64,000 nucleotides of DNA from a beta proteobacterium AAP65 (GTDB lineage: Bacteria; Pseudomonadota; Gammaproteobacteria; Burkholderiales; Burkholderiaceae_C), in the NCBI GenBank assembly GCA_001295865.1, contig LJHW01000008.1:79600-143599 (forward strand), written 5' to 3'. Under the pieces are notes generated by a model. The model saw only the letters and a list, made by a program, of their open reading frames with translations, was not told the origin of the DNA and ran no database searches. This document shows, piece by piece, positions 12,482-21,624 of this stretch (position 1 is the stretch's first letter; every line of letters starts with the position of its first letter). Made by a program: the position numbers and the translations under genes.

Positions 12482-13044
12482 CAGGCGGTGTCCTTGGTGG
12501 GGGTGGGCTTCAACTTGCCGGTGAACTCGAGCAGGCGCTGCACCTTGGCGCCCATCTTCATCAGCTGCGAGAGGGTTTGCTGGTCCAGGCGCTGCACGTC
12601 GTCGAACCAGGTCGTCATCAGCTCGATGAGGTCGTGCATGCCCTTCATGCGTTGCTGCGCGATGCGGTCGGCCTCGGTGGCGGGGTGCTCCAGCAGCGCG
12701 TTGCGCAGCATCGAAAGCGTGGGTTCGATCTCGCGCCGGCGGCGCTCGGCGGCCAGGGTCTGGAAAATCTCCCAGGCGTCGCTGGGTGCTTCGAAGTACT
12801 CGCGCCGGTCGCCCGGAAAGTGGCGCAGCTTCACCAGCCGCCAGGCCTGCAGTTCCTTCAGGCCCATGCTGACGTTGCTGCGGCTGAACTCCAGCTTCTC
12901 GGCGATGTCGTCGGCGTGCACCGGCTCGGGCGCGACGAAGATCAGCGCGTACATCTGGCCGACGGTGCGGTTGATGCCCCAGCGGCTGCCCATCTCGCCG
13001 AAGTGGCCGACGAAGGCGCTGACCAGGGGTGACAGTTGCGACAT
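12481..13044 (-). CDS. GbsR/MarR-family transcriptional regulator of the cyd operon
   Basis: A 187-residue winged-helix regulator. The N-terminal part (about residues 1-100) carries a MarR/GbsR helix-turn-helix, VHADDIAEKLEFSRSNVSMGLKELQAWRLVKL, followed by a wing with the Arg-rich GDRREYFEA. The C-terminal half is helical and probably mediates dimerisation. It is the first gene of a three-gene operon with cydA and cydB. A 28-bp perfect palindrome lies 41 nt upstream of its start and over the likely promoter, so autorepression together with control of the oxidase is the simplest reading. The ligand sensed is unknown. Repression is inferred from operator position; activation cannot be excluded. 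Confidence 0.9.
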   Translation of the reverse strand: MSQLSPLVSAFVGHFGEMGSRWGINRTVGQMYALIFVAPEPVHADDIAEKLEFSRSNVSMGLKELQAWRLVKLRHFPGDRREYFEAPSDAWEIFQTLAAERRRREIEPTLSMLRNALLEHPATEADRIAQQRMKGMHDLIELMTTWFDDVQRLDQQTLSQLMKMGAKVQRLLEFTGKLKPTPTKDTA

Positions 13045-13077
13045 GAGGGGCTTATCGGCGGGTTTCGGTGGGGCCTG

Positions 13078-13106
13078 AGTCTAGTGAAGTTTCAGTAATT
13101 ACTGAA
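13078..13106 (-). promoter_or_regulatory. Candidate promoter of gbsR-cydA-cydB
   Basis: On the minus strand, TTCAGT (13106-13101) and TAGACT (13083-13078) are separated by 17 nt, a fair sigma-70 fit for the -10 box and a weak one for the -35 box. The palindrome at 13085-13112 covers the -35 box and spacer, which is the classic position for repression by steric block. Confidence 0.5.
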
Positions 13107-13112
13107 ACTTCA
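13085..13112. promoter_or_regulatory. 28-bp perfect palindrome, probable GbsR operator
   Basis: The half-site TGAAGTTTCAGTAA is followed immediately by its exact reverse complement. The centre is AATT, and the element is AT-rich in otherwise very GC-rich DNA. It sits in the gap between gbsR (minus) and coaBC (plus). Winged-helix dimers of the MarR/GbsR type bind such dyads. Its overlap with the candidate -35 box of the gbsR-cydAB promoter makes an autoregulatory operator very likely. Confidence 0.8.
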
Positions 13113-13198
13113 TGAGTGAAGAGCGCCGGTCGAGCGTGGCCTTTGTCGCACGGCGCGGCGTGGCTGTGCCGGCGGGCCGGCTGCTAGAGTCGCGCCCC

Positions 13199-14422
13199 AT
13201 GCTTGCCACCCCCGCCCTGCAGGGCAAACACATCGTGCTGGGCCTGTCGGGCGGCGTGGCCTGCTACAAGGCCGCCGAGCTGACGCGTGAGCTCACCAAG
13301 GCCGGCGCCACCGTGCAGGTGGTGATGACGGAAGCCGCGCTGCAGTTCATCACCGTGGCCACGATGCAGGCGCTGAGCGGCCGCCCGGTCTACACGAACC
13401 AGTGGGACGGCCGCGAGCCCAACCACATGCCGCACATCAACCTCACGCGCGAGGCCGATGCGGTGCTGGTGGCGCCGGCCAGCGCCGACTTCATCGCCCA
13501 GCTGGCGCAGGGCCGCGCCGGTGAGTTGCTTTCGCTGCTGTGCCTGGCGCGCCCGATCGACCGCTGCCCGCTGCTGCTGGCCCCGGCCATGAACCGCGAG
13601 ATGTGGGCCCACCCCGCCACGCAGCGCAACGTGGCCCAGGTGCGCGCCGACGGCGCCACGGTGCTGGGCCCGGCCGCGGGCGACCAGGCCTGCGGCGAGG
13701 TGGGCGACGGCCGCATGCTCGAAGCCGAAGAGCTGCGCGACGAGCTCATCGCCTTCTTCCAGCCCAAGCTTCTGGCCGGCCGGCGTGTGCTGGTGACGGC
13801 CGGCCCCACCTTCGAGGCCCTCGACCCGGTGCGCGGCCTCACCAACCTCAGCAGCGGCAAGATGGGTTTTGCCATCGCGCGCGCCGCGGCCGAAGCCGGT
13901 GCCCAGGTGACGCTGGTGGCCGGCCCCGTGCACCTGCCCACGCCGCGTGGCGTGCAGCGCCTGGACGTGCGCAGCGCGCAGCAGATGTTCGATGCCGTGC
14001 TGCCGCTGGCGCCTGCGCATGGGCTCTTCATTGCCACCGCCGCCGTGGCCGACTGGCGCCCTGTGGCCGCCGCCGAGCAGAAGATCAAGAAAGACGGCAG
14101 CGGCCGGGTGCCTGTTTTCGAGATGACCGAGAACCCCGACATTCTGGCCGCCGTGGCGCGGCTGCCCGAGGGCCAGCGCCCGTGGTGTGTGGGCTTTGCG
14201 GCCGAGAGCGAAAAGGTGGTGGAACATGCGCGCGCCAAGCGCCTGCGCAAGGGCATCCCGCTCATCGTGGCCAACCACGGGCCTTCGACCTTCGGGCGGG
14301 ACCACAACGCGCTGGTGCTGGTGCATGAAGCCGGCGAAACCGAGCTGCCCGCCGCCGACAAGCTGAGCCTCGCACGCCAGCTGGTGGCCGAGGTGGCGCG
14401 CCTGGCGCCGCAGCGCACCTGA
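13199..14422 (+). CDS. coaBC: Bifunctional phosphopantothenoylcysteine decarboxylase/synthetase
   Basis: A 407-residue enzyme catalysing two steps of coenzyme A synthesis: joining 4'-phosphopantothenate to cysteine (CoaB) and decarboxylating the product (CoaC). The N-terminal flavoprotein half has [15 protein letters not shown], the NHMPHINL loop, PAMNREMW, and the active-site Cys in [10 protein letters not shown] (near residue 165). The C-terminal half has [18 protein letters not shown] and [13 protein letters not shown]. The frame is open upstream to 13112, but that ATG lies inside the palindromic operator. The ATG at 13199 starts right before the conserved region. dut follows 25 nt downstream, as in many proteobacteria. 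panB and panC of the same pathway are at 30-32 kb. Confidence 0.96.
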   Translation: MLATPALQGKHIVLGLSGGVACYKAAELTRELTKAGATVQVVMTEAALQFITVATMQALSGRPVYTNQWDGREPNHMPHINLTREADAVLVAPASADFIAQLAQGRAGELLSLLCLARPIDRCPLLLAPAMNREMWAHPATQRNVAQVRADGATVLGPAAGDQACGEVGDGRMLEAEELRDELIAFFQPKLLAGRRVLVTAGPTFEALDPVRGLTNLSSGKMGFAIARAAAEAGAQVTLVAGPVHLPTPRGVQRLDVRSAQQMFDAVLPLAPAHGLFIATAAVADWRPVAAAEQKIKKDGSGRVPVFEMTENPDILAAVARLPEGQRPWCVGFAAESEKVVEHARAKRLRKGIPLIVANHGPSTFGRDHNALVLVHEAGETELPAADKLSLARQLVAEVARLAPQRT

Positions 14423-14447
14423 CAGCCATTTTTTTGCGATTGCCGAG

Positions 14448-14897
14448 ATGACCACCGTCGACGTCAAGCTGCTCGACCCGCGCATGGCCGAAGCCCTGCC
14501 GGCCTACGCCACCCCCGGCAGCGCCGGCCTGGACCTGCGCGCCTGTCTGGATGCGCCGCTGGAGCTGCAGCCTGGCGCCGCCGCGCTCATCCCCACCGGC
14601 CTGGCGGTGCACATCGGCGACCCGAACCTGGCCGCGATGCTGCTGCCGCGCTCGGGCCTGGGCCACAAACACGGCATCGTGCTGGGCAACCTGGTGGGCC
14701 TGATCGACAGCGACTACCAGGGCCCGATGATGGTGAGCTGCTGGAACCGCGGCAACACCGCCTACACGGTGCAGCCGATGGAGCGCATCGCGCAGATGGT
14801 CATCGTGCCGGTGGTGCAGGCGGCCTTCCGCGTGGTGGAGAGCTTCGAGAGCAGCGCGCGCGGTGAGGGCGGTTTCGGCAGCACCGGACGCGCCTGA
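14448..14897 (+). CDS. dut: dUTP diphosphatase
   Basis: A 149-residue trimeric dUTPase that hydrolyses dUTP to dUMP, keeping uracil out of DNA and feeding thymidylate synthesis. The five family motifs are visible: [36 protein letters not shown], the RIAQMVI segment, and the C-terminal P-loop-like [11 protein letters not shown] that closes over the substrate. Length is normal. It lies 25 nt after coaBC and is probably in the same transcription unit. Confidence 0.97.
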   Translation: MTTVDVKLLDPRMAEALPAYATPGSAGLDLRACLDAPLELQPGAAALIPTGLAVHIGDPNLAAMLLPRSGLGHKHGIVLGNLVGLIDSDYQGPMMVSCWNRGNTAYTVQPMERIAQMVIVPVVQAAFRVVESFESSARGEGGFGSTGRA

Positions 14898-14931
14898 ACT
14901 CGAAGCGCGGGGCTCGAAGGTCCAGGCCCGC

Positions 14932-15837
14932 ATGACGCGCATCGCCCGCTGGGGCTTGATGGGCGTGGCCGTGGGCGTGATGCTCTTCGCGCTGTGGTTC
15001 TTGTGGAGCTTGTGGACACTCGCGCGGCCGTCTGCGGAGCCCCCCGCCCGACGCTTGTCAGAAGGGCGCCCCGTGCCAGGCCGCGCGCCCGAGCCGGCGC
15101 AAGTGGCGCAGCGCGAGGGCCCACCGCCGGCCGCAGCCGAACTGCCAGGGCGCCCGCCTGCGCCGCCGCCACCCCGGAAGTCGCCCCGGCAGCTGCTCAT
15201 CGAAGCGGAGGCCTCGGGGTCCGCGGAAGCCGCCTATTTGGCCGCCAAGGGCTTGTTCAGCTGCAAGGCGATGGAGGGCGTCGGGCAACGCGCGCGTGAA
15301 ACCCTGCTGCATTCGGGCAAGGCCCTGCCAGGTGGAGGACGGGCCGACGCCCTGTTCAGCGGCCTCGATCGGGTCGAGCGCGAGTGCCAGGAGCTCGACG
15401 ACGCGATGAAGGCCCAATACGAGCCGCTCCTGCGGCAGGCCATGGCCGGCGGTGTGCCGGGCGCCGCAGCGAAGTGGTGGGTGACTCCGGAAGGCCGGGC
15501 GGTGGTCGACGCGAGCACGCAGCCGCAGGCGCTTTCGCTGCTGAGGCGCGATGCACTGGCCTGCGACAAGAACACTCTTGTGGCCTACCAGGTCATGGCC
15601 GTGAAACACCGCGACAGCTTCCCGGCCCACGAGGCGCACGCGGTCAGCGCTGCGGCCGAAGCCCTGGAAAAGGCCGGGCAGCTCAGGGGCAATGCCGGCC
15701 TGCGAAAGGTCATGGAGTTTCTTCCGGCCACTTACCGGCTGCCAGAGTTTCTGGCTGGCGACGACTTCAAGTCGACCAAAACCCAGATTCTTGCTGCCTG
15801 CGAGGCGAGCGCGGCAGCCCGCACGCGCCGACCGTGA
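14932..15837 (+). CDS. Uncharacterised protein with one N-terminal membrane anchor
   Basis: A 301-residue protein I do not recognise. It begins with a short basic stretch and one strong membrane helix (WGLMGVAVGVMLFALWFLWS, about residues 7-28). Next comes a Pro/Ala/Arg-rich linker (about 40-85), then a soluble, probably helical region. There are scattered cysteines (for example LFSCKAMEG, VERECQEL, ALACDK) but no known motif. The topology suggests an inner-membrane anchor with a periplasmic domain. The reading frame could start at 14863 inside dut, but the ATG at 14932 leaves dut intact and puts the helix at the N-terminus. It is co-directional with dut (34 nt gap). Two hairpins follow its stop. 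Confidence 0.65.
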   Translation: MTRIARWGLMGVAVGVMLFALWFLWSLWTLARPSAEPPARRLSEGRPVPGRAPEPAQVAQREGPPPAAAELPGRPPAPPPPRKSPRQLLIEAEASGSAEAAYLAAKGLFSCKAMEGVGQRARETLLHSGKALPGGGRADALFSGLDRVERECQELDDAMKAQYEPLLRQAMAGGVPGAAAKWWVTPEGRAVVDASTQPQALSLLRRDALACDKNTLVAYQVMAVKHRDSFPAHEAHAVSAAAEALEKAGQLRGNAGLRKVMEFLPATYRLPEFLAGDDFKSTKTQILAACEASAAARTRRP

Positions 15838-15866
15838 GGGGCCGGGCGGTCATGCGCTGCTCATGC

Positions 15867-15890
15867 CTTGCGGCGTGAAATCGCCGCAAG
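15867..15890. terminator. Hairpin in a convergent gap, possible terminator
   Basis: A 9-bp inverted repeat (arms CTTGCGGCG and CGCCGCAAG around a 6-nt loop) begins 30 nt after the stop of the uncharacterised gene. It lacks a clear T-tract, so termination is a guess based on position between convergent genes. Confidence 0.4.
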
Positions 15891-15902
15891 TCCTTCGTGC
15901 AG

Positions 15903-15928
15903 CGAGGCAGGCCTTCCGGCCTGCCTCG
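15903..15928. terminator. Second hairpin between convergent genes
   Basis: An 11-bp perfect stem (arm CGAGGCAGGCC and its complement) with a TTCC loop lies 8 nt from the stop of the minus-strand slyD-like gene. Stem strength and position suit a bidirectional transcription barrier, but no T-tract is present on either strand. Confidence 0.45.
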
Positions 15929-15935
15929 TCCCCAC

Positions 15936-16469
15936 TCAGTGCAGGGGGCCGTCGGCCTTGCCCGCGCCGCTGGCGAGTACCGTGACGGCCTCGCCGCCCA
16001 CCGTGCGTGATTCGATCTCTTCCGGTGTGGCCTCGCGCACGTCGCGCACCTGGATGTGCATGCGCAGCGACATGCCGGCCAGCGGGTGGTTGCCGTCCAG
16101 CACCACGTGCGAGGGGTAGATCTCGGTGACGAGGTAAACCACGTCGGCCGGCATGTCGGGCGTGGCATGGCCTTCGGGCAGGCCTTCGAAGGCCATGCCG
16201 GTTTCCAGCTGTTCGGGGAAGAGCGCGCGGTCTTCGAAGCACACCAGCTCGGGCCTGTAGTCGCCGAAGGCGTGTTCCGGCTCCAGGTGCAGTTGCAACT
16301 CCGCGCCGATGCCGTGGCCGGCCAGGGCTTCTTCCACCTTGGCCAGCAGGTCATCGCCCCCGAAGAAAAACTCCACGGGCTCGTTCAGTTCGTCGATGGG
16401 GCGGTTCTGGCCGTCGGTGAGCTTCCAGGTGAGGCTCACGACGCAAGGGTCTGAAATCTGCATGCGCAA
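15936..16469 (-). CDS. FKBP-type peptidyl-prolyl isomerase, SlyD-like
   Basis: A 177-residue protein of the SlyD/FkpA-like FKBP group, which speeds cis-trans isomerisation at proline and often acts as a folding chaperone. Visible features are the first beta strands VVSLTWKLTDGQNRPIDEL, then PVEFFFGGDDLLAKVEEALAG, and an insert-in-flap region with LEPEHAFGDYRPEL. The return to the FKBP core is VVLDGNHPLAGMSLRMHIQVRDVREAT, which carries the family DGNHPLAG signature. Unlike E. coli SlyD it lacks a His-rich metal-binding tail and ends in GKADGPLH. There is no signal peptide, so it is cytoplasmic. An in-frame second Met at 16463 could be the true start. It is divergent from the ribosomal oxygenase gene. 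Confidence 0.9.
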   Translation of the reverse strand: MRMQISDPCVVSLTWKLTDGQNRPIDELNEPVEFFFGGDDLLAKVEEALAGHGIGAELQLHLEPEHAFGDYRPELVCFEDRALFPEQLETGMAFEGLPEGHATPDMPADVVYLVTEIYPSHVVLDGNHPLAGMSLRMHIQVRDVREATPEEIESRTVGGEAVTVLASGAGKADGPLH

Positions 16470-16544
16470 GATGATGTCACAGGGCCCGGCGCGCGGCGCC
16501 CGCCGCAGCGCCGGCCTGTGCAGGCCATCGGCCAGAATGCCGCG

Positions 16545-17678
16545 ATGGACGTGAACCTGAAGTCACCGCTGCTCGGCGGCCTGAGCCCCGCCGCCTTCAT
16601 GCGCAAACATTGGCAGAAGAAGCCGCTGCTCGTGCGCAAGGCGCTGCCCGGCGTGCTGGCACCGCTGCCGCGGGCCGCGCTTTTCAGCCTGGCGGAGCAG
16701 GATGGCGTGGAATCGCGCCTGATCCAGCGCACCGGCCCCGGCGCCACCGATTGGCGCGTGCGCCATGGCCCGCTGCCGCGCCGCGCGCTGCCGCCCGTGG
16801 CGCGCCCAGGCTGGACGCTGCTGGTGCAGGGCCTCGACCTGCACGTGCCGGCGGCGCGCGCGCTGCTGGAGCAGTTCCGCTTCGTGCCCGATGTGCGGCT
16901 GGACGACCTGATGGTCTCTTGGGCCAGCCCCGGCGGCGGCGTGGGCGCGCACACCGACAGCTACGACGTTTTTCTGCTGCAGGTGCAGGGCCAGCGTGAA
17001 TGGCGCATCGCACCTCCGGCGGGCCGCGGCGAGCCGGCCTGGGTGGCGGGCGCGCCGCTGAAGCTGCTGCGCGACTTCACGCCCACGCAGAGCTGGGTGC
17101 TCGAGCCCGGCGACATGCTCTACCTGCCGCCTGGCTGGGGCCACGATGGCAGCGCGGTGGGCGGCGATTGCATGACCTGCTCGATTGGCTTCCGATCGCC
17201 CTCGGCGGGCGAATTGGCGCGCGAACTGCTGCTGCGTTTGTCTGATGACGAAGGCGAGCCGGGTCTGTACCGCGATCCGCAGCAGCCCGCCACCGCACAG
17301 CCCGGTGAACTGCCACCCGCGCTGCTGCAATTTGCGCAGCGCGCGCTGCTGCGCCACCTGGCCGACCCGCAGGCGCTGCCGCGGGCCTTGGGCGAGATCC
17401 TCACCGAGCCCAAGCCGCAGGTGTGGTTCGAGGGCCGAGACGCCGCGGGCACGGGCGGCGTGCTGCTGGATGCGCGCACACGCATGGCCTACGACGCGCG
17501 CCACGTCTTCATCAACGGCGAGTCTTTCGTGGCCAGCGGCCGCGACGCACGCCTGATGCGCACGCTGGCCGACACGCGCGCCCTCAGCGCCCGCGAGCGC
17601 GCCACGCTGAGCGAAGGTGCGGCCGAGCTCTTGGGCGACTGGCTGGGTGCAGGCTGGGCGCACGAGCAAGCCGCATGA
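16545..17678 (+). CDS. Cupin/JmjC-type ribosomal protein oxygenase (RoxA/YcfD-like)
   Basis: A 377-residue 2-oxoglutarate/Fe(II) oxygenase of the YcfD/RoxA type. In E. coli this enzyme hydroxylates an arginine of ribosomal protein L16. The N-terminus LLGGLSPAAFMRKHWQKKPLLVRKA is characteristic. The metal triad is His136-x-Asp138 in GVGAHTDSYDVFLLQ and the distal His200 in PPGWGHDG, so the active site is intact. The C-terminal part is the winged-helix-like dimerisation region. An upstream in-frame start at 16518 exists, but 16545 gives the usual family N-terminus. The stop overlaps the next start by ATGA. L16 arginine hydroxylation is inferred from family membership. Confidence 0.9.
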   Translation: MDVNLKSPLLGGLSPAAFMRKHWQKKPLLVRKALPGVLAPLPRAALFSLAEQDGVESRLIQRTGPGATDWRVRHGPLPRRALPPVARPGWTLLVQGLDLHVPAARALLEQFRFVPDVRLDDLMVSWASPGGGVGAHTDSYDVFLLQVQGQREWRIAPPAGRGEPAWVAGAPLKLLRDFTPTQSWVLEPGDMLYLPPGWGHDGSAVGGDCMTCSIGFRSPSAGELARELLLRLSDDEGEPGLYRDPQQPATAQPGELPPALLQFAQRALLRHLADPQALPRALGEILTEPKPQVWFEGRDAAGTGGVLLDARTRMAYDARHVFINGESFVASGRDARLMRTLADTRALSARERATLSEGAAELLGDWLGAGWAHEQAA

Positions 17679-18193
17679 CGGCGGTGCCGCCGGCTGACGG
17701 CGCGCCGGCGCCGCCCCGCATCGACAGCCGCGCCACCGGCCAGGCGGCACTGCGCTGGGGCTTCGAGGCTGCGATGGCAGAGGGCGCGCGGCGCATCGTT
17801 TGTGTGGACCGCGATTGGGCGGCCTGGCCGCTGCTGGACGATGCCGCCTTGCATCAGGCGCTGGCCGCCTGGCTGAAGCGCCCGCAGCGCCGGCTGGTGC
17901 TGCTGGGGCGCGGCTTCGACCGTTTGTCGGTGCGCTGCCCGCGCCTGGAGCGCTGGCGTGCCGACTGGATGCACGCCATCGAGGCCTGGGCCTTGCCCGA
18001 TGAAGCCCCTTGGCTCGAGGCGCCAACGCTGCTGGTGAGCGATGGAGAGGTCAGCGTGCACCTCCTTGACGCGGAAACCGGCCGCGGGCGCGCCGAGCGC
18101 GACGCCCGCCGTGCACGGCAGTGGTGCGAAGAGACCGATGCGGCGATACAACGCTCCGAGCGCACCTGGGCGGTGCGGCCCCTGGGGCTTTAG
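17675..18193 (+). CDS. Conserved-type protein of unknown function coupled to the ribosomal oxygenase gene
   Basis: A 172-residue soluble protein that I cannot assign to a function. It has a recognisable order: IDSRATGQAALRWGFEAAM, a strand RRIVCVDRDWAAWPLLDD, then RRLVLLGRGFDRLSVRCPRLERWRADWMHAIEAWAL, and a strand pair TLLVSDGEVSVHLLD. This alternating alpha/beta pattern resembles one half of a phospholipase-D-like or Rossmannoid fold but lacks an HKD motif. The start overlaps the stop of the oxygenase gene by ATGA, so the products are made together and may act together. Codon and base use match the neighbours, which argues for a real gene. Confidence 0.75.
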   Translation: MTAVPPADGAPAPPRIDSRATGQAALRWGFEAAMAEGARRIVCVDRDWAAWPLLDDAALHQALAAWLKRPQRRLVLLGRGFDRLSVRCPRLERWRADWMHAIEAWALPDEAPWLEAPTLLVSDGEVSVHLLDAETGRGRAERDARRARQWCEETDAAIQRSERTWAVRPLGL

Positions 18194-18212
18194 GGATAGC
18201 CCTTATTCAGGT

Positions 18213-18218
18213 TATAGT
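18213..18218 (+). promoter_or_regulatory. Candidate -10 box upstream of the small lipoprotein
   Basis: TATAGT stands out as AT-rich within GC-rich DNA, 155 nt upstream of the lipoprotein start. It is bracketed by an inverted repeat (TAGCCC at 18197-18202 and GGGCTA at 18222-18227). The best -35 hexamer at the right distance is poor (TTAGGG). If used, the mRNA would have a leader of about 150 nt. Confidence 0.35.
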
Positions 18219-18372
18219 CGTGGGCTAGACACGGGGCGGAGAGCTCCCGGGTCTGAGTGACGATCGTGTTGCCCGCTCGAAGTTCGGTCCCGAATGGATG
18301 TTGGTGCCATGGCGTCATGCTCGCGTCTGTAGCTCTGTATCCAACCTCGACAACACCCTTTTAGGTCCACAC

Positions 18373-18567
18373 ATGAACAAGTCGCTCGTCCTCGCTTCCC
18401 TGGTTGCTGCCGTCGCCCTGGCCGCTTGCGGCAAGAAGGAAGAGGCTCCGGCTCCTGCCCCGGCCCCGGCCGTTGAAGCTGCTCCTGCCCCGGCCCCCGC
18501 CGCGTCGGAAGCCGCCAGCGCCCCCGCCGAAGCCGCCAGCGCCCCCGCTGACGCTGCCAGCAAGTAA
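18373..18567 (+). CDS. Small Ala/Pro-rich lipoprotein
   Basis: A 64-residue precursor with a lipoprotein signal peptide, MNKSLVLASLVAAVALAAC, whose lipobox is LAAC. Cleavage before Cys19 would leave a mature peptide of about 46 residues. After CGKKEE it consists almost entirely of Ala, Pro, Glu and Ser, including two and a half copies of a 7-residue unit EAASAPA. No folded domain is expected; it may act as an abundant surface or periplasmic spacer. The lack of Asp at position +2 suggests sorting to the outer membrane, by the E. coli rule. The frame is open from 18298, but the signal peptide fixes the start at 18373. A strong terminator follows 32 nt after the stop, so it is a monocistronic gene. 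Confidence 0.85.
   Translation: MNKSLVLASLVAAVALAACGKKEEAPAPAPAPAVEAAPAPAPAASEAASAPAEAASAPADAASK
18508..18564 (+). repeat. 21-bp tandem repeat inside the small lipoprotein gene
   Basis: Two near-identical 21-bp units begin at 18508 and 18529 (each starting GAAGCCGCCAGCGCCCCCG), followed by a degenerate third unit. They encode the EAASAPA heptads. Such repeats can expand or contract between strains. Confidence 0.8.
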
Positions 18568-18599
18568 TCCTGCCGCGCCGCAAGGCGCAGTGGATGGTG

Positions 18600-18627
18600 A
18601 AGCCGCCCTCGGGCGGCTTTTCTTTTT
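18600..18627 (+). terminator. Intrinsic terminator of the small lipoprotein gene
   Basis: An 8-bp stem (AAGCCGCC and GGCGGCTT with a CTCG loop) is followed by a T-rich run TTTTCTTTTT. It lies 32 nt after the stop codon and has every feature of a Rho-independent terminator. Confidence 0.88.
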
Positions 18628-18630
18628 GTC

Positions 18631-18648
18631 GGCCGCCTTCGGGCGGCC
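18631..18648. other. Hairpin next to the gntR stop
   Basis: GGCCGCC and GGCGGCC flank a TTCG loop. It lies 8 nt beyond the stop of the minus-strand gntR gene. There is no T-tract on the minus strand, so it may stabilise the mRNA end or work together with the neighbouring terminator. Confidence 0.4.
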
Positions 18649-18656
18649 TGGGTCTT

Positions 18657-19316
18657 TCAGGCCGCGGCCTGCAGCCCGCTGGCGAAGTGTGCCCGCATCA
18701 GGCGGTCGGCGGCTGCGGCGTCGTGCGCTTCGATGGCCTGCATCAGCGCACGGTGTTCGGCCAGCGACTCGGCCAGCCGCCCCTGCTTGAACAGCGAGTG
18801 GTGGCGGTTGAGCTTCATCACCTTGCGCAGGTCCAGCGCGGTCTGCAGCGCCCAGCGGTTGCCGGCCATCTGCAGCAGCGCGAGGTGGAAGGCCTCGTTG
18901 GTGGTGAAGAAGGCGTCGCGCTGGCGCACCTGTTTCTCCAGCCGTGCGTGCAGCGCGGCGAGCTCGCTGCGTTGCGCCGGCGTGGCCTTTGCCGCCACGG
19001 TGGCCGCGGCGTCGCTCTCCAACAGGCCGAGCAGGTGGTAGACCTGGGCCACATCGTCGCGCGAGACCTCGGTGACGTAAGCGCCGCGCCGCACTTTCAT
19101 GGTCACCAGGCCCTCGGTGGCCAGCACCTTCAGCGCCTCGCGCAGCGGCGTGCGGCTGATGCCGAATTCCGTGGCGAGCTTCATCTCGTCGATCCAGCTG
19201 CCCGGCTCGAGCGTGCGCGCGAAGATCTGCTGGCGCAGCCGTTCGGCCACGTCCAGGTAGAGGGCGCGGGGGGCCAGCGTCGGGGTAGGCGCTGCGGGGC
19301 GGGCGAGGGTGCTCAC
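18657..19316 (-). CDS. GntR/FCD-family regulator divergent from methylmalonyl-CoA mutase
   Basis: A 219-residue regulator of the FadR/FCD subgroup of GntR proteins. The N-terminal winged helix reads [49 protein letters not shown] (about residues 26-75). The C-terminal all-helical FCD domain (about 90-210) includes the metal/ligand-binding His and Asp/Glu positions (for example [14 protein letters not shown] and [26 protein letters not shown]). FCD proteins typically sense organic acids. The gene is divergent from the mutase operon, and a 12-bp palindrome lies between them, so control of propionate/methylmalonyl-CoA metabolism is the natural hypothesis. The effector is not identifiable from sequence. 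Confidence 0.88.
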   Translation of the reverse strand: MSTLARPAAPTPTLAPRALYLDVAERLRQQIFARTLEPGSWIDEMKLATEFGISRTPLREALKVLATEGLVTMKVRRGAYVTEVSRDDVAQVYHLLGLLESDAAATVAAKATPAQRSELAALHARLEKQVRQRDAFFTTNEAFHLALLQMAGNRWALQTALDLRKVMKLNRHHSLFKQGRLAESLAEHRALMQAIEAHDAAAADRLMRAHFASGLQAAA

Positions 19317-19384
19317 GCGGATCGGGCCGGGCTTGGGTGAGGGGTGCAGTGCGGGGCCCTGTCAGCCGCGCGTGGGTTTTGAAT

Positions 19385-19396
19385 TCATAATTATGA
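19385..19396. promoter_or_regulatory. 12-bp palindrome with overlapping divergent -10 boxes
   Basis: TCATAATTATGA is a perfect palindrome in an AT island between gntR and the mutase gene. It contains CATAAT, a 5/6 match to a -10 box, on both strands. On the minus strand TTGGTC (19419-19414) sits 18 nt upstream of CATAAT. A GntR dimer bound here would cover both start regions, so this is a good operator candidate. Confidence 0.6.
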
Positions 19397-19446
19397 CTTC
19401 GGTGGCCGGCGTTGACCAAGCCACCCAAGTCCCCGAGGATGCCCAG

Positions 19447-21620
<2,174 letters not shown>

Positions 21621-21624
<4 letters not shown>

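Noticed and set aside
13112..13198. Upstream extension of coaBC starting at the ATG at 13112
   Set aside because: That ATG is part of the 28-bp palindrome, and the extra 29 residues do not resemble CoaBC.
19393..19446. Mutase start at the ATG at 19393
   Set aside because: It overlaps the candidate -10/operator palindrome and lacks a ribosome-binding site; 19447 has GAGGA upstream.
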